Positions 1-8,533 of a stretch of DNA of 50,448 nt are shown here, one piece after another; the first letter of the stretch is position 1; each line of letters begins with the position of its first letter. The translations under genes were made by a program, and so were the position numbers. The DNA is taken from the NCBI GenBank assembly GCA_029260475.1, contig JAJDDE010000022.1:1-50448 (forward strand), read 5' to 3'. The notes under the pieces are model-generated. The model was not told the origin of the DNA. It did no database searches and worked only from the letters and a program-made list of their open reading frames with translations. Source of the DNA: Phycisphaerales bacterium. GTDB lineage: Bacteria > Planctomycetota > Phycisphaerae > Phycisphaerales > UBA1924.

Positions 1-490
1 CGAGCTCGCCCTCGGCCTGGCGGATCTTGTCGAGCTGCTTCTCGACGTGGCTGTCCTCGATCTCGAGCGTCGGACGCTTGATCTCGATGCCCTCGAGGTC
101 CGGCAGGTCGAACTCGGGCGCCACTTCCACCTCGACGGTGAAGGTGATGTCCTTGGTGGAGTCCAGCACGAGGCTCTCGAGCTCCTCGGCACCCTCGGGC
201 TCGCCGAGCACCTTGAGGCCGTTCTCTTCGATAGCCTCGGAGTAGGCCGACGCAACGAGCTGGTTCTTGGCCTCGTCCTTCACGACGGAGCCGAAGCGCT
301 TCTCGATGAGCTGACGCGGGGCACGGCCCTTGCGGAAACCGGGCAGTTCGGCCTCGCCGACGACCGTCGCGAGAGAGAGGGCCAACTGGTCCGCGATCTT
401 CTCCGAGGGGATGGTGATCGTGAGCTTCTTCAGGCACGGGCCTGCGTCTTGCACTTCAACGGTGTTGGCGGGGGTCTCGGTCTGGCTCAT
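1..490 (-). CDS. tig: Trigger factor, N-terminal part (cut by window edge)
   Basis: Ribosome-associated chaperone and peptidyl-prolyl isomerase that meets nascent chains at the exit tunnel. The 163 visible codons start at ATG 490 (MSQTETPANTVEVQ) and run off the left edge without a stop. They hold the ribosome-binding domain with the signature GFRKGRAPRQLIEKRFG at about residues 52-68, the loop that docks on ribosomal protein L23. This is followed by the usual EVEVAPEFDLPDLEGI linker into the PPIase domain, which lies outside the window. No good Shine-Dalgarno sequence precedes the ATG. The gene diverges from the small secreted protein starting at 812. Family assignment is secure from the signature; domain completeness cannot be judged here. 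Confidence 0.93.
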   Translation of the reverse strand, partial: MSQTETPANTVEVQDAGPCLKKLTITIPSEKIADQLALSLATVVGEAELPGFRKGRAPRQLIEKRFGSVVKDEAKNQLVASAYSEAIEENGLKVLGEPEGAEELESLVLDSTKDITFTVEVEVAPEFDLPDLEGIEIKRPTLEIEDSHVEKQLDKIRQAEGEL

Positions 491-551
491 GGGGGCGTCC
501 GCGTCGTCTGGGGTCTGGAATCGTGGGTCGCGCCCGACATTCGGGCGGTGA

Positions 552-593
552 CCGGGATAAGCGATGCTACGCACGCTGTGCGTCGCATCCCGG
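552..593. other. Stem-loop in the tig / secreted-protein intergenic region
   Basis: The 321-bp gap 491-811 holds no gene I can support. It contains a strong imperfect hairpin: the outer arm CCGGGAT (552-558) pairs with ATCCCGG (587-593), and the inner arm CGCAC pairs with GTGCG around a GCT loop. It could lie in the 5' leader of tig or be a local structural element. No T-run follows on either strand, so a terminator is not indicated. Confidence 0.35.
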
Positions 594-811
594 TGCTCTG
601 AAGCGAGCCGGAGAGGGTATCGCCCTCTCGCCCTGCGGACCAACGCCGCCTCCCCACTGTTCCCGGACCCCTGTTATCGCTGTGACGCACCCCGTGGCAT
701 TGCCCACGTTGCCGGACCCTGACGAACCGGCAGTGACCGCACGCCCGAGGGGCTTCTCGTGCGCGCAAGGTGGTCTCTCGACCGATCAGGGAGCATCGGA
801 GGACTCGCTTC

Positions 812-1480
812 GTGAACAGAAAGACCGTCATCATCGGATGCTCTGCCGCGCTTGGCGTGGTCGGCATCGCGGCGCTGCTAGCGCCGATGCATGATGTGGC
901 ACCCCTGGTCCAGCACGTCGCGAAGGGTGCTCCCGCCCCGCCCCCGGACCCGAGAGACCCTGTCCTCCTCAGTGACGCATCCGCGAATAACGCCCGCGAT
1001 AGGGCGGCGGACCCCAGCATCCCCCGCCCGATCGTCAACGGCGGGCAGACGCCTACATCACTCCCGCTGGGTACGGATGCGCTGCCCCCGCAAGCCTCGC
1101 CCTATATCGGGACGTGGATGCAGCAGAGTGCCGGGGCCTCTTCGACCGTCCGCATCAGCCTCACGCTCCGTGACGACGGTCGGTACACCGGCATCGCCTC
1201 ACTTTTTCCGCCCGGAGCCTCGGCGGACGCGCCCCCAAGCCGCGTGATCCGGTCGGCGGGCGTGTGGACGATGCAGGGCCTGAGCGTCGTGCTGGCTCGC
1301 ATTGAGTCCGACGACGCACAGGCACTGCCAATCGGATGGCGCGAGGTGTACTGGGACAGCTCGGTTGAGAGCGGGGACTGGCACTACACCGACGCGGACG
1401 GGCTCGAACGCAGGCTGATCCGACTCAGCGCCGGGCTCGGCGAGAAGCGCGAACACGGCTCCGGGTCGGGGGTACACTGA
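812..1480 (+). CDS. Small membrane-anchored or secreted protein of unknown function
   Basis: I do not recognise a specific family. The start is GTG 812, because GGAGGA lies 8 nt upstream (798-803) and the protein then begins VNRKTVIIGCSAALGVVGIA, an uncleaved anchor or signal peptide. A low-complexity Pro/Ala/Asp-rich linker of roughly 60 residues follows. A C-terminal domain of about 120 residues starts at YIGTWMQQ and contains alternating strands (ISLTLRDDGRYTG, GVWTMQGLSVVLARIE, WHYTDADGLERRLIRL). The GTW opening and the strand pattern are like small lipocalin-like or META-like beta-barrels that describe a dose or stress response, but this is only a fold-level impression. Length is 222 aa. 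tRNA-Leu begins 9 nt after the stop, so read-through into the tRNA is possible. Confidence 0.7.
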   Translation: MNRKTVIIGCSAALGVVGIAALLAPMHDVAPLVQHVAKGAPAPPPDPRDPVLLSDASANNARDRAADPSIPRPIVNGGQTPTSLPLGTDALPPQASPYIGTWMQQSAGASSTVRISLTLRDDGRYTGIASLFPPGASADAPPSRVIRSAGVWTMQGLSVVLARIESDDAQALPIGWREVYWDSSVESGDWHYTDADGLERRLIRLSAGLGEKREHGSGSGVH

Positions 1481-1488
1481 TTCCCCGC

Positions 1489-1572
1489 GCCGGAGTGGCG
1501 GAATTGGCAGACGCGGTGGATTCAAAATCCACTTCTGGCAACAGAGTGGGGGTTCGAGTCCCCCCTCCGGCA
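1489..1572 (+). tRNA. tRNA-Leu (anticodon CAA)
   Basis: An 84-nt cloverleaf with a long variable arm, as expected of a class II tRNA. Acceptor arm GCCGGAG (1489-1495) pairs with CTCCGGC (1565-1571), followed by discriminator A1572. The anticodon stem GTGGA/TCCAC encloses loop TTCAAAA, giving CAA at positions 34-36, which reads UUG. The T-arm is GGGGGTTCGAGTCCCCC. CCA is not encoded. A decayed copy of the 3' half lies at 2683-2733. Confidence 0.96.
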
Positions 1573-1649
1573 TTCAGATGTCCTTGATGCAGACACCGGT
1601 TCTGGATCGGCGTCCAGAGCGACCAACGGCCCGCGGCTTGCGCTGACTC

Positions 1650-2345
1650 TTACCGACGGCGTCGAATCGACGCGAGCGCGACCACACCGAAGACCGCCGC
1701 GGTGCCCGGTGCCGGGACCGCGTCGAGGCGGATCGCGCCGAGGTAATAAAACCCGTTCATGTTGTCGTTGTTCACGCTTGGCAGAACACTGATCGAGATC
1801 GTGCCATCGAGGCCCGGGGTCAACCCGGACAGGACAAGCACATCGGATTCGTTGTTCGACGCGTTGAGGACACCCGACACGATCTCGGTGCCGAACGCTT
1901 CGTACACCGCTTCGCGATTGTCCGTGATTCCCGTACGCGAGGCGAAGATCGTAAACGAGTAGGTCAGCGTGAGGTCCAGGTTCTGGAACTCAACGATTGA
2001 CAGCGGGTTCGCCTCGGCACCGGCGAACGGGGTGGTGTGTCCGAAGAAGTAGTCGTCCGTCGCGTCCGCGCCGAACTGGGCTGCAAGACCGGTCGGGTTC
2101 TCGGAACCGCCCTGCGAAGGCTCACCCAGGAAGAACGGATTGGTGATCTCGATCCCGAAACCGGTGGGGTTGCCGTTCTCGTCGATCGAGTCGGCGATGG
2201 ACTGCACCCCGGGCACCAGATTATTGAATCGAGATGGGTCGGACTGCCTGTCGGTATGCCCGAAGTCATAAAACAGGACTTGTGCGTGCGCGGCAGCCGC
2301 GACAGACAACACAACCATCGCGCTCAGCGCGTGACGCGTTTGCAT
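1650..2345 (-). CDS. Secreted PEP-CTERM-type surface protein
   Basis: Exported protein of unknown function, 231 aa. Start ATG 2345 is supported by GGAGG 8 nt upstream and by a clean signal peptide directly after it (MQTRHALSAMVVLSVAAAAH, cut near AHA/Q). The mature part is rich in beta strands and Asn/Asp, with phrases such as SIADSIDENGNPTGFGIEITNP. The C-terminus is PAPGTAAVFGVVALASIRRRR, a PxPG motif, a hydrophobic helix and an Arg cluster. This is the sorting tail typical of Phycisphaerae proteins, recognised by an exosortase/archaeosortase-like system that is not in this window. The gene lies between tRNA-Leu and a decayed copy of its 3' half, pointing in the opposite direction, which suggests arrival on an element that used this tRNA as target. 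Confidence 0.85.
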   Translation of the reverse strand: MQTRHALSAMVVLSVAAAAHAQVLFYDFGHTDRQSDPSRFNNLVPGVQSIADSIDENGNPTGFGIEITNPFFLGEPSQGGSENPTGLAAQFGADATDDYFFGHTTPFAGAEANPLSIVEFQNLDLTLTYSFTIFASRTGITDNREAVYEAFGTEIVSGVLNASNNESDVLVLSGLTPGLDGTISISVLPSVNNDNMNGFYYLGAIRLDAVPAPGTAAVFGVVALASIRRRR

Positions 2346-2682
2346 GTGCCAATCCTCCATTGTTCGGACCATGTGCCCTATCAACATACTGGCAATCGTC
2401 TTGAATCCACTACTGCACTCAGGAATTTTTCTCGCCCCGACGCAAACCATTACCATTGAAGAGACCGGGGCTCGAATGCTCGCAGACAGGATGTCATTGA
2501 AAGCGGCCCGAGTCGTCGTGTCTCTGGCACGATCGGTATTTCCTGATGTGTCGGCGTTGGTGCAGTATCGCCATCGCTCGGGCTCTGTCTCTCTGTCAAG
2601 CCCCGGCAGGATCTACAACCCCCACCGGATTCTGGCCTAGAGTGATCCTGACTGAGCCCGGAAGGCCGTTTCGGACCGATCC

Positions 2683-2733
2683 ACAATCCACTTCTGGCAT
2701 CAGAATGGCGGTTCGAGATTCCCCCTCCGGCAT
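2683..2733 (+). pseudogene. Decayed copy of the tRNA-Leu 3' half (possible attachment-site remnant)
   Basis: This stretch aligns with the real tRNA-Leu from the anticodon loop through the acceptor end (about 1522-1573), with about 46 of 51 positions identical by eye and one inserted base. The T-stem is broken (GGCGG against ATTCCCC), so it cannot be a working tRNA half. Just upstream, 2656-2682 can be aligned loosely with the 5' half, so either a decayed tandem tRNA or a duplicated 3'-end attachment site is possible. It lies within the 433-bp gap 2346-2778, where I see no gene. Confidence 0.75.
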
Positions 2734-2778
2734 GACCGTTTTCCGCATCACGCAACCCAGAACCCGAGAGCAAGCACT

Positions 2779-3096
2779 ATGAGCCAGGCCCCCCAGCAGC
2801 AGGTCCAGATCCGCGTTGACGAGTCCAAGATGGTGACGTCCTACGCCAACACCATCCGCACCTCGACGACCGCCGACGAGATCATCCTCGACTTCGGCCT
2901 GAACATGCCCTCCCAGGGCGGTCAGGACCAGCAGATGCAGATGCTCTTCGCTGTGGGCTCGCGCGTGGTGATGAACTGGGTCGGCGCCAAGCGTCTGGCC
3001 GCCAGCATCACGCAGGCGGTCAACGCCTACGAGCAGCGCTTCGGCGAGATCGACATGAACCCCAAGCAGGCCGTGAATCCGCCCCAGCAGGGCTGA
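2779..3096 (+). CDS. DUF3467 family protein
   Basis: Small cytoplasmic protein (105 aa) of unknown function from a family found in many Planctomycetes and other bacteria. The family hallmark is visible: YANTIRTSTTADEIILDFG at residues 22-40, followed by a second half with RVVMNWVGAKRLAASITQAV and a Pro/Gln-rich tail. ATG 2779 follows AGCAAGC rather than a strong Shine-Dalgarno sequence. It is convergent with pheA (20 nt between the stops) and stands alone, with no operon partner. The family is often described as viral- or phage-tail-like in its two-layer beta/alpha core, but no role is established. The assignment rests on overall resemblance. Confidence 0.85.
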   Translation: MSQAPQQQVQIRVDESKMVTSYANTIRTSTTADEIILDFGLNMPSQGGQDQQMQMLFAVGSRVVMNWVGAKRLAASITQAVNAYEQRFGEIDMNPKQAVNPPQQG

Positions 3097-3115
3097 TCAC
3101 TCGTCTGATTGCGCA

Positions 3116-4261
3116 TCACAGGATGCGTGTGGCGCGCGGGTAACTACCGAGCACAATGAGTTCGTTGCAGTGCGCGGTCGCGTCGTTGATCGCCGCGGCG
3201 ACCTTGGTGTCCTCGCGGTGCCCGAGCGCATCGATAAAGAACGTGTACGACCAGTTCTCGCGCCCGCTCGGGCGTTTGTCGATGTGCGACAGGTTCACGC
3301 TGTGCCGATCGAACGCGGCGAGCACGTTGAGCAGCGCGCCGGGCTTGTCCTCTGTCATGAACATCATCGAGGTCTTGTCGTCGCCGGACGGGCGTGCCTG
3401 CTCGCCCGAGATGATGAAGAAGCGCGTGATGTTGTTCGGGTCGTCCTCGATGCGCTCGAAGAGCATGTTCACGCCGTAGAGCTGGCCGGCGAGCGTAGAC
3501 CCGATCGCGGCGGACCCTCGCCCTGGCTCGAGGACCTCCTCGGCCTTGGCGGTTTGCACCGCCCGGCTCGTGCTCGCGGCGGGAACGAGCTCCACGCCCG
3601 GGTACTGCACCGAGAGCCATTTACGGCACTGGCTCAGCGCCTCGGGCTTGGAGTGCACACGTGTCACCTGCTTTGGCTCGCAGTTGGCCAGCATCGAGTG
3701 GTGTACGTTGAGCAGCAATTCGGAGTAGATCGTGATCTGTCGCCCGTGCGCCTGGAAGGCGTCGAGTGTGTCCACTACGCCGCCCGAGTTGGAGTTTTCG
3801 ATGGGCACGAGCCCGTAGTGGCAGTGCCCGCGCATCACCTCTGTGAAGACGCCATCGACCTCGTGCATGTCCTCGTAGCTGACGGAGGAACCGAAGTGGC
3901 GCGTCGCGGCCTGGTGCGAGTAGCTGCCGGGAGGGCCCAGGTAGCCGATGCGGAGCGGCTTCTCGAGGCTGAATGAGCCGGACATGATCTCCCTCCAAAT
4001 CGCCTCGATCGTGCGCTCGTACAGCGGTCCCGTTGAGAGCCCGAGGACCTTCTTGAGCACCTCTTGCTCGCGGTGCGGCGCGTAGACGGGCGTGCCGTCA
4101 CCCCGCTTGACCTCCCCCACCGTCACCACGGCCTTCGCCCGCTCGTTGAGGAGTTTCACGAGTTCGCGATCGAGCTTGTCGATCCGGTCGCGCAGCTCCG
4201 GGAGCGACGGTTTGGGGTCTTCGGGGGCGTTGGGGCTTGCGTCGTGCGTCTCGTCGGTCAT
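3116..4261 (-). CDS. pheA: Bifunctional chorismate mutase / prephenate dehydratase (P-protein)
   Basis: Converts chorismate to prephenate and then phenylpyruvate, the committed steps to phenylalanine. Start ATG 4261 (MTDETHDASP) is chosen because the mutase homology begins soon after; the long upstream extension of the frame has non-protein composition. Length 381 aa fits the family. Domains: AroQ-type chorismate mutase at about 20-95 (LRDRIDKLDRELVKLLNERA, with the conserved Arg, Lys and Glu positions); prephenate dehydratase at about 100-280, opening RIGYLGPPGSYSHQAA and including VPIENSNSGGV and the catalytic ITRFF motif; ACT regulatory domain at about 295-375 (DKPGALLNVLAAFDRHSVNL), consistent with phenylalanine feedback. 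The usual ESRP in the ACT domain reads DKRP here. It is convergent with the DUF3467 gene. Confidence 0.95.
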   Translation of the reverse strand: MTDETHDASPNAPEDPKPSLPELRDRIDKLDRELVKLLNERAKAVVTVGEVKRGDGTPVYAPHREQEVLKKVLGLSTGPLYERTIEAIWREIMSGSFSLEKPLRIGYLGPPGSYSHQAATRHFGSSVSYEDMHEVDGVFTEVMRGHCHYGLVPIENSNSGGVVDTLDAFQAHGRQITIYSELLLNVHHSMLANCEPKQVTRVHSKPEALSQCRKWLSVQYPGVELVPAASTSRAVQTAKAEEVLEPGRGSAAIGSTLAGQLYGVNMLFERIEDDPNNITRFFIISGEQARPSGDDKTSMMFMTEDKPGALLNVLAAFDRHSVNLSHIDKRPSGRENWSYTFFIDALGHREDTKVAAAINDATAHCNELIVLGSYPRATRIL

Positions 4262-4400
4262 GGTGAAAGCGGTATCCGGGCGATCCCAAAGGGTCTGGTG
4301 AGCGTTTTGTCGGTTCAGGGGCTTGCATCGGCCGCAAACAGCCCGGGTCATACAGGAAACCGGCACGTTGTGCCGAAGAAACAGCCGGAGCCGCCCGAAC

Positions 4401-5291
4401 ATGGACTCGATCATTGTCAATGCGCCTTGGTTCAGCCACGCCCTCGCGGGGGCGATGTTGCTGCTCGGCTTGTTGATGTGGCTCTTCGGCGGGCGGGCCC
4501 TCCGCGTCGCCTTCACGACCTTCGGTGCCGTCGGCGGCGCGCTGCTGGCGATGACACTGCCGGAGGAGATCGCGACCGGGCCGGTCCGCGTCCTGGCAAT
4601 CGGCGGCGGCGGGCTGATCGGGGCACTCCTCGGTGGCGCCGCGTTTCGCTTCAGCGTCGCCTTCGTTCTCGCGGGCGTGATGATGCTCGTCGTCCCCGTA
4701 CTCACGGCGGACGCGATCGAGCGGTACGGCTCACCCGTCGCGGCCTACGACGAGAACACACCACTCGCCGACTCCGAGATGTGGCTCGACGGCGTGCCAA
4801 TCATCGACGAAGACCTCGATCTGGGCGCGATCCTCGAGCAGAATCGGCAAGCGCTCGAAGTGACCGGCGAGAGCGAGTTTGAGCCCGGGCAGTCCACGAC
4901 ACCGGACAACCGCTGGGAAGTCTGGATCGACCGCTGCGAGCGGTTCCTGCACGAGCTTTCGGTCGAGCTCGAAACGGAGTGGGACGCGATGCCGCCCCGA
5001 GACAAGAGCTTCCTCGTGATGGCGTGCCTGGGCGGGCTCGTTCTCGGGCTGGCCATCGGGCTGGCCGCTCAGAAGTTCGCGGCGGTGATGGTCGCTGCCG
5101 GCTCTGGCGGTGTTCTCTTCCTGCCCTCTGCCGTCTGGCTACTGCACGCGAGCGAAGCGCCGACCGCCTGGCTGCCCTCGACACCGGGCGCGTGGGTCAT
5201 CGTCTGGATCGGCCTCAGCGCGATCGGGGCCCTGACCCAGCGCTATCTGATCCCGAGCAGCAAGAAGAACGGCTCGAAGGACGAGGACTGA
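4401..5291 (+). CDS. Multi-pass membrane protein of unknown function
   Basis: I do not recognise the family. Start ATG 4401 has GGAG 10 nt upstream (4387-4390). The 296-aa protein has about four N-terminal membrane segments within residues 10-110 (FSHALAGAMLLLGLLMWLFG, then Gly/Ala-rich helices), a hydrophilic acidic middle of about 90 residues, and about three C-terminal helices from about residue 205 (LVMACLGGLVLGLAIGLAAQ onward). The C-terminus is charged (SSKKNGSKDED). The Gly-rich TM pattern with small hydrophilic loops recalls DUF4203-like (TMEM198) proteins, but this is weak. It is convergent with nuoN (3 nt between the stops) and divergent from pheA. Confidence 0.75.
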   Translation: MDSIIVNAPWFSHALAGAMLLLGLLMWLFGGRALRVAFTTFGAVGGALLAMTLPEEIATGPVRVLAIGGGGLIGALLGGAAFRFSVAFVLAGVMMLVVPVLTADAIERYGSPVAAYDENTPLADSEMWLDGVPIIDEDLDLGAILEQNRQALEVTGESEFEPGQSTTPDNRWEVWIDRCERFLHELSVELETEWDAMPPRDKSFLVMACLGGLVLGLAIGLAAQKFAAVMVAAGSGGVLFLPSAVWLLHASEAPTAWLPSTPGAWVIVWIGLSAIGALTQRYLIPSSKKNGSKDED

Positions 5292-5294
5292 CGC

Positions 5295-6956
5295 TCAGGC
5301 GTCATCGTCCGACCGGGGCGATTCGATCTTCGCCTCAGATCCGTCCAGCGTCTGGGCCTGCGCCGGAGTCACCGTTGCGGCATCGTTCGCGGCGTTGGCG
5401 AGCACGTTCACGAACGGCACCAGGGCCACTACCGAAACGGCGCTCACCGTCGCGGCGATCACACGCCCGACGTACGGCGTCTCGCGGAGGCCCTTGGCGC
5501 TCTCGCCCGGCTCGTCCAGGAGCGGGCCCGCGATGAGCTTGAGGTAGTAGAACGCGGCGATCGCGGAGTTCAGACCCAAGATCGCGACGAGCGCGTACTC
5601 GCCCGCGGAGATACCGGAGGTGAAGAGGTAGAGCTTGCCCCAGAAGCCGAGCAACGGAGGTAGGCCGAGCAGCGACGCGGAGCAGAGCACCATGACCCAG
5701 CCGAGCACGCGGTTGGTCTCGCAGAGGCCTCGGATGTCCTCGAAGGTCTCGATCTCATCGCCGCTGGACCGCTCGAGGCAGGCGAGCACCGCGAAGGCGC
5801 CGACGTTCATAAAGCCGTAGCAGAGGATGTAGAAGAGCACCGCCCCGAGGCCGTTGGAGGCGATAGACCCGCCGTCACCCGGGCCCGCGATGACGCCCAC
5901 GAGCATATAGCCCGAATGCGCAACCGAGGAGTAAGCCAGCACACGCTTGATGTTCTGCTGCAGCAGCGCGAGGACGTTGCCGAACGTCATCGTGAGCGCG
6001 GCGATGATCCAGAGCGTGATGCGGATCGGCTCGGGAAGGGATGTCCCCTCGGCGCCAAACCCCCAGCCGACCGCCGAGAGCAGCAGCAAAATCGCGACAA
6101 ACCCCGCGGTCTTGGGGACGAAGGCGAGGAACGCGCTCACCGGCGTCGCGGCACCCTCGTACACGTCGGGCGTGTAGAAATGCATCGGCACCGCGGCGAT
6201 CTTGAAGCACACGCCGATGATCGCGAGGATCACGCCGAGCGTCGCAATAGGACTCAACGCACCGTCGGCGAGGTCCGCCGCGAAGGCGGTGGTGATTGAA
6301 TACTCACCGTCACCGGCGAAGAGCACGGTGGTGCCCGTCGCGCCGTAGATCATCGCGAAACCGTAGAGAAAGATCGCGGCCCCGACGGCGCCGAGGAAGA
6401 AGTACTTGATGCCCGCTTCCTGACTCTTGGCCTTGCCGCTGGAGATGCTGACCATGACATAGGTGGGCAGCGAGGTGAGCTCGAGGGCGAGGAAGAGCCA
6501 GATCAGGTCGTCCGCGCTCGCGCACAGCATGAGGCCCGTGAGGCTGAAGAGCAGGAAGGCGTAGAACTCGCCCCTGTTGGACCGGATGCTGTCGAATGGC
6601 AGGCCCCGCGCGACGGCGTTCTCATAATCGCGGTCCACGGTGCCCGACATCAGCAGCACGAGCGGGATGCCCACGATCGCGATGAGCGTCTTGAGGAAGG
6701 GCATGATCCCGCCGAGCGCCGCGCCGGCGATCGTTGATTGGTTGGTGTACGCAAGGAAACCCGCGACACCGAGACCGATGACGGAGACGATCGGGATCGT
6801 GTCGCGGATCGAGCGGCTCGACGAGAGCCCGATGATCATTACGAGGCACGTCGTGACGAAGAGCGCGATCTCGGGCGTGAGGAAGCCGAGCTTCTCAAGC
6901 ATCTCGGTGGAAGCGTCCGTTTCCGCGAACATCGGGGTGAGGATGGTCTGGATCAC
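5295..6956 (-). CDS. nuoN: NADH-quinone oxidoreductase subunit N
   Basis: Antiporter-like membrane subunit of respiratory complex I, part of the proton-pumping arm. 553 aa with about 14 predicted helices. Recognisable features are ELTSLPTYVMVS (Glu and proline of the antiporter core), GIKYFFLGAVGAAIFLYGFA, MHFYTPDVYEGAATPVSAFL with the buried lysine region, and NIKRVLAYSSVAHSGYMLVG. Start is GTG 6956, overlapping the nuoM stop in a GTGA arrangement, with GAGGTG a few bases upstream, indicating translational coupling. It is the last gene of a nuoJKLMN run. The C-terminus carries a charged 30-residue tail (about 520-553) that is not part of the core. Confidence 0.96.
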   Translation of the reverse strand: MIQTILTPMFAETDASTEMLEKLGFLTPEIALFVTTCLVMIIGLSSSRSIRDTIPIVSVIGLGVAGFLAYTNQSTIAGAALGGIMPFLKTLIAIVGIPLVLLMSGTVDRDYENAVARGLPFDSIRSNRGEFYAFLLFSLTGLMLCASADDLIWLFLALELTSLPTYVMVSISSGKAKSQEAGIKYFFLGAVGAAIFLYGFAMIYGATGTTVLFAGDGEYSITTAFAADLADGALSPIATLGVILAIIGVCFKIAAVPMHFYTPDVYEGAATPVSAFLAFVPKTAGFVAILLLLSAVGWGFGAEGTSLPEPIRITLWIIAALTMTFGNVLALLQQNIKRVLAYSSVAHSGYMLVGVIAGPGDGGSIASNGLGAVLFYILCYGFMNVGAFAVLACLERSSGDEIETFEDIRGLCETNRVLGWVMVLCSASLLGLPPLLGFWGKLYLFTSGISAGEYALVAILGLNSAIAAFYYLKLIAGPLLDEPGESAKGLRETPYVGRVIAATVSAVSVVALVPFVNVLANAANDAATVTPAQAQTLDGSEAKIESPRSDDDA

Positions 6957-8533
6957 TCGGTCACCTCATCGCGGGCCACCGCGTCGAGCGAAGCGCTCAT
7001 CGTGGGGGCGTCGTAGTACTCGAGGATCGTGTTGTTGGGCCCTTCGATCGTCTCGATCACCGGGGTGGGATAGAGGCCCAGCGCGATGCAGAGCACCGCG
7101 AGCGGAACAAGGATACCGATCTCTCGTGCCGACAGGTCCACCGGGAGCGGGCCGTGGTGCTCGTGACCCGTCGGCTCCACGAGGGGGCCGAAGCAGGACT
7201 TGCCGACCATCGCCAGCAGGTAGATCGCCGCGATGATCATGCCGGTACACGCGACGGCGGCGTACAAGAACCCGAGCGTGCCGCCTGTGCCACCGATACC
7301 GATGGAATCGGAGCCGGACTGGGCGGCGCCCAGCAGGCACATAAACTCGCTGACGAACCCGTTGAGCCCGGGCAGGCCGACGGAGGCCATCGTGAAGAAG
7401 ACCATGAAGAAGGCCCATACGGGCATCTTCTGGGCGAGGCCGCCGATCTCCCGGAGCGAGCGCGTGTGGTATCGCTCGTACATCATGCCGATCAGGAAGA
7501 AGAGCGCGCCGGTCGAGAGGCCGTGGTTGATCATGTAGAGCACCGAGCCGGAGAGCCCGATGCTGTTCAGCGAGACGAGGCCCAGCACGCAGAAGCCAAG
7601 GTGACTCACGGAGGAGTAGGCGACGAGTTTCTTGATGTCGCGCTGCACCCAGCAGATGAGGCCCGCGTACACGATGCCGATGATCGCGAGCGTCGCGATG
7701 ACCGGGGCATGCTGCAAGACCGCTTCGGGCACGAAACCGAGCACGAAGCGATAGATCGCATAGGTGCCGAGTTTGAGCAGCACGCCGGCGAGGACCACCG
7801 ATCCGGCGGTCGGTGCCTCGGTGTGCGCGAGGGGGAGCCACGTGTGGACCGGGAAGAGCGGCACCTTCACCGCGAAGCCCGCGAGCATCGCCAGGAGCAC
7901 CCAGCCCTGCTCGGTGGCGCTCATCGCCTGGGCCGCAGCGAGCATGTCAGAGAACGCGAAGGACCACGAGCCGTGCGCAGCGGCGTGGGTGTAGGCGACG
8001 TACACCAGGCCCGCGAGCGCAAGGATCGAGCCGGTGAAGGTGTACAGGAAGAATTTGGTCGCCGCCTTCTTGCGGTTGGTCGAACCGAAGAGGTTGATCA
8101 GGATGTACATGGGCACGAGCGTGAACTCGAAGCACACGTAGAAGAAGACGAGGTCGCGTGCGGCGAAGACGCCGATCATCGCGGCCTGCAGCACGAGGAG
8201 CCAGCCGTAGTAGGTCTTCACGCGATGGTTGATCGCGGTGAACGAACCGACGGCCATGAGAGGGCCAAGGAAGGCGGTGAGCAGGATCAGCAGCATGCTG
8301 ATGCTGTCCGCCCCTACGGTCATGTTCACGCCGAGATCGGGCAGCAGCGCGAGGGCGCCCTCGGTGAACTGGAACTCGGCACCGTTTGACCAGTCGAACT
8401 GGGCCGCGGCGACGAGCGATGCGCCGAAGCCGACGAGCATGCCGAGCGTGCAGACGATCTTCGATTGCTCCTTGGGGAGCACAAAGACAGCACCCGCAGC
8501 GACGAGCGGGATGAGGATCAGGAGCCACAGCAT
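6953..8533 (-). CDS. nuoM: NADH-quinone oxidoreductase subunit M
   Basis: Second antiporter-like subunit of the complex I membrane arm. 526 aa starting at ATG 8533 (MLWLLILIPLVAAGA), which overlaps the nuoL stop by one base (TGATG). Typical motifs are VCFEFTLVPMYILINLFGS (essential TM5 glutamate), FTGSILALAGLVYVAY, VHTWLPLAHTEAPTAGSVVL, DIKKLVAYSSVSHLGFCVLG and NHGLSTGALFFLIGMMYER. The spacing of overlaps on both sides (1 nt to nuoL, 4 nt to nuoN) shows a single coupled transcript. Upstream in-frame codons inside nuoL are compositionally foreign, so the overlapping ATG is the right start. Confidence 0.97.
   Translation of the reverse strand: MLWLLILIPLVAAGAVFVLPKEQSKIVCTLGMLVGFGASLVAAAQFDWSNGAEFQFTEGALALLPDLGVNMTVGADSISMLLILLTAFLGPLMAVGSFTAINHRVKTYYGWLLVLQAAMIGVFAARDLVFFYVCFEFTLVPMYILINLFGSTNRKKAATKFFLYTFTGSILALAGLVYVAYTHAAAHGSWSFAFSDMLAAAQAMSATEQGWVLLAMLAGFAVKVPLFPVHTWLPLAHTEAPTAGSVVLAGVLLKLGTYAIYRFVLGFVPEAVLQHAPVIATLAIIGIVYAGLICWVQRDIKKLVAYSSVSHLGFCVLGLVSLNSIGLSGSVLYMINHGLSTGALFFLIGMMYERYHTRSLREIGGLAQKMPVWAFFMVFFTMASVGLPGLNGFVSEFMCLLGAAQSGSDSIGIGGTGGTLGFLYAAVACTGMIIAAIYLLAMVGKSCFGPLVEPTGHEHHGPLPVDLSAREIGILVPLAVLCIALGLYPTPVIETIEGPNNTILEYYDAPTMSASLDAVARDEVTE

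Noticed and set aside
487-1038. 183-codon minus-strand frame upstream of tig
   Set aside because: It overlaps the well-supported secreted-protein gene at 812 and the tig start, and shows Arg/Ser-rich noise.
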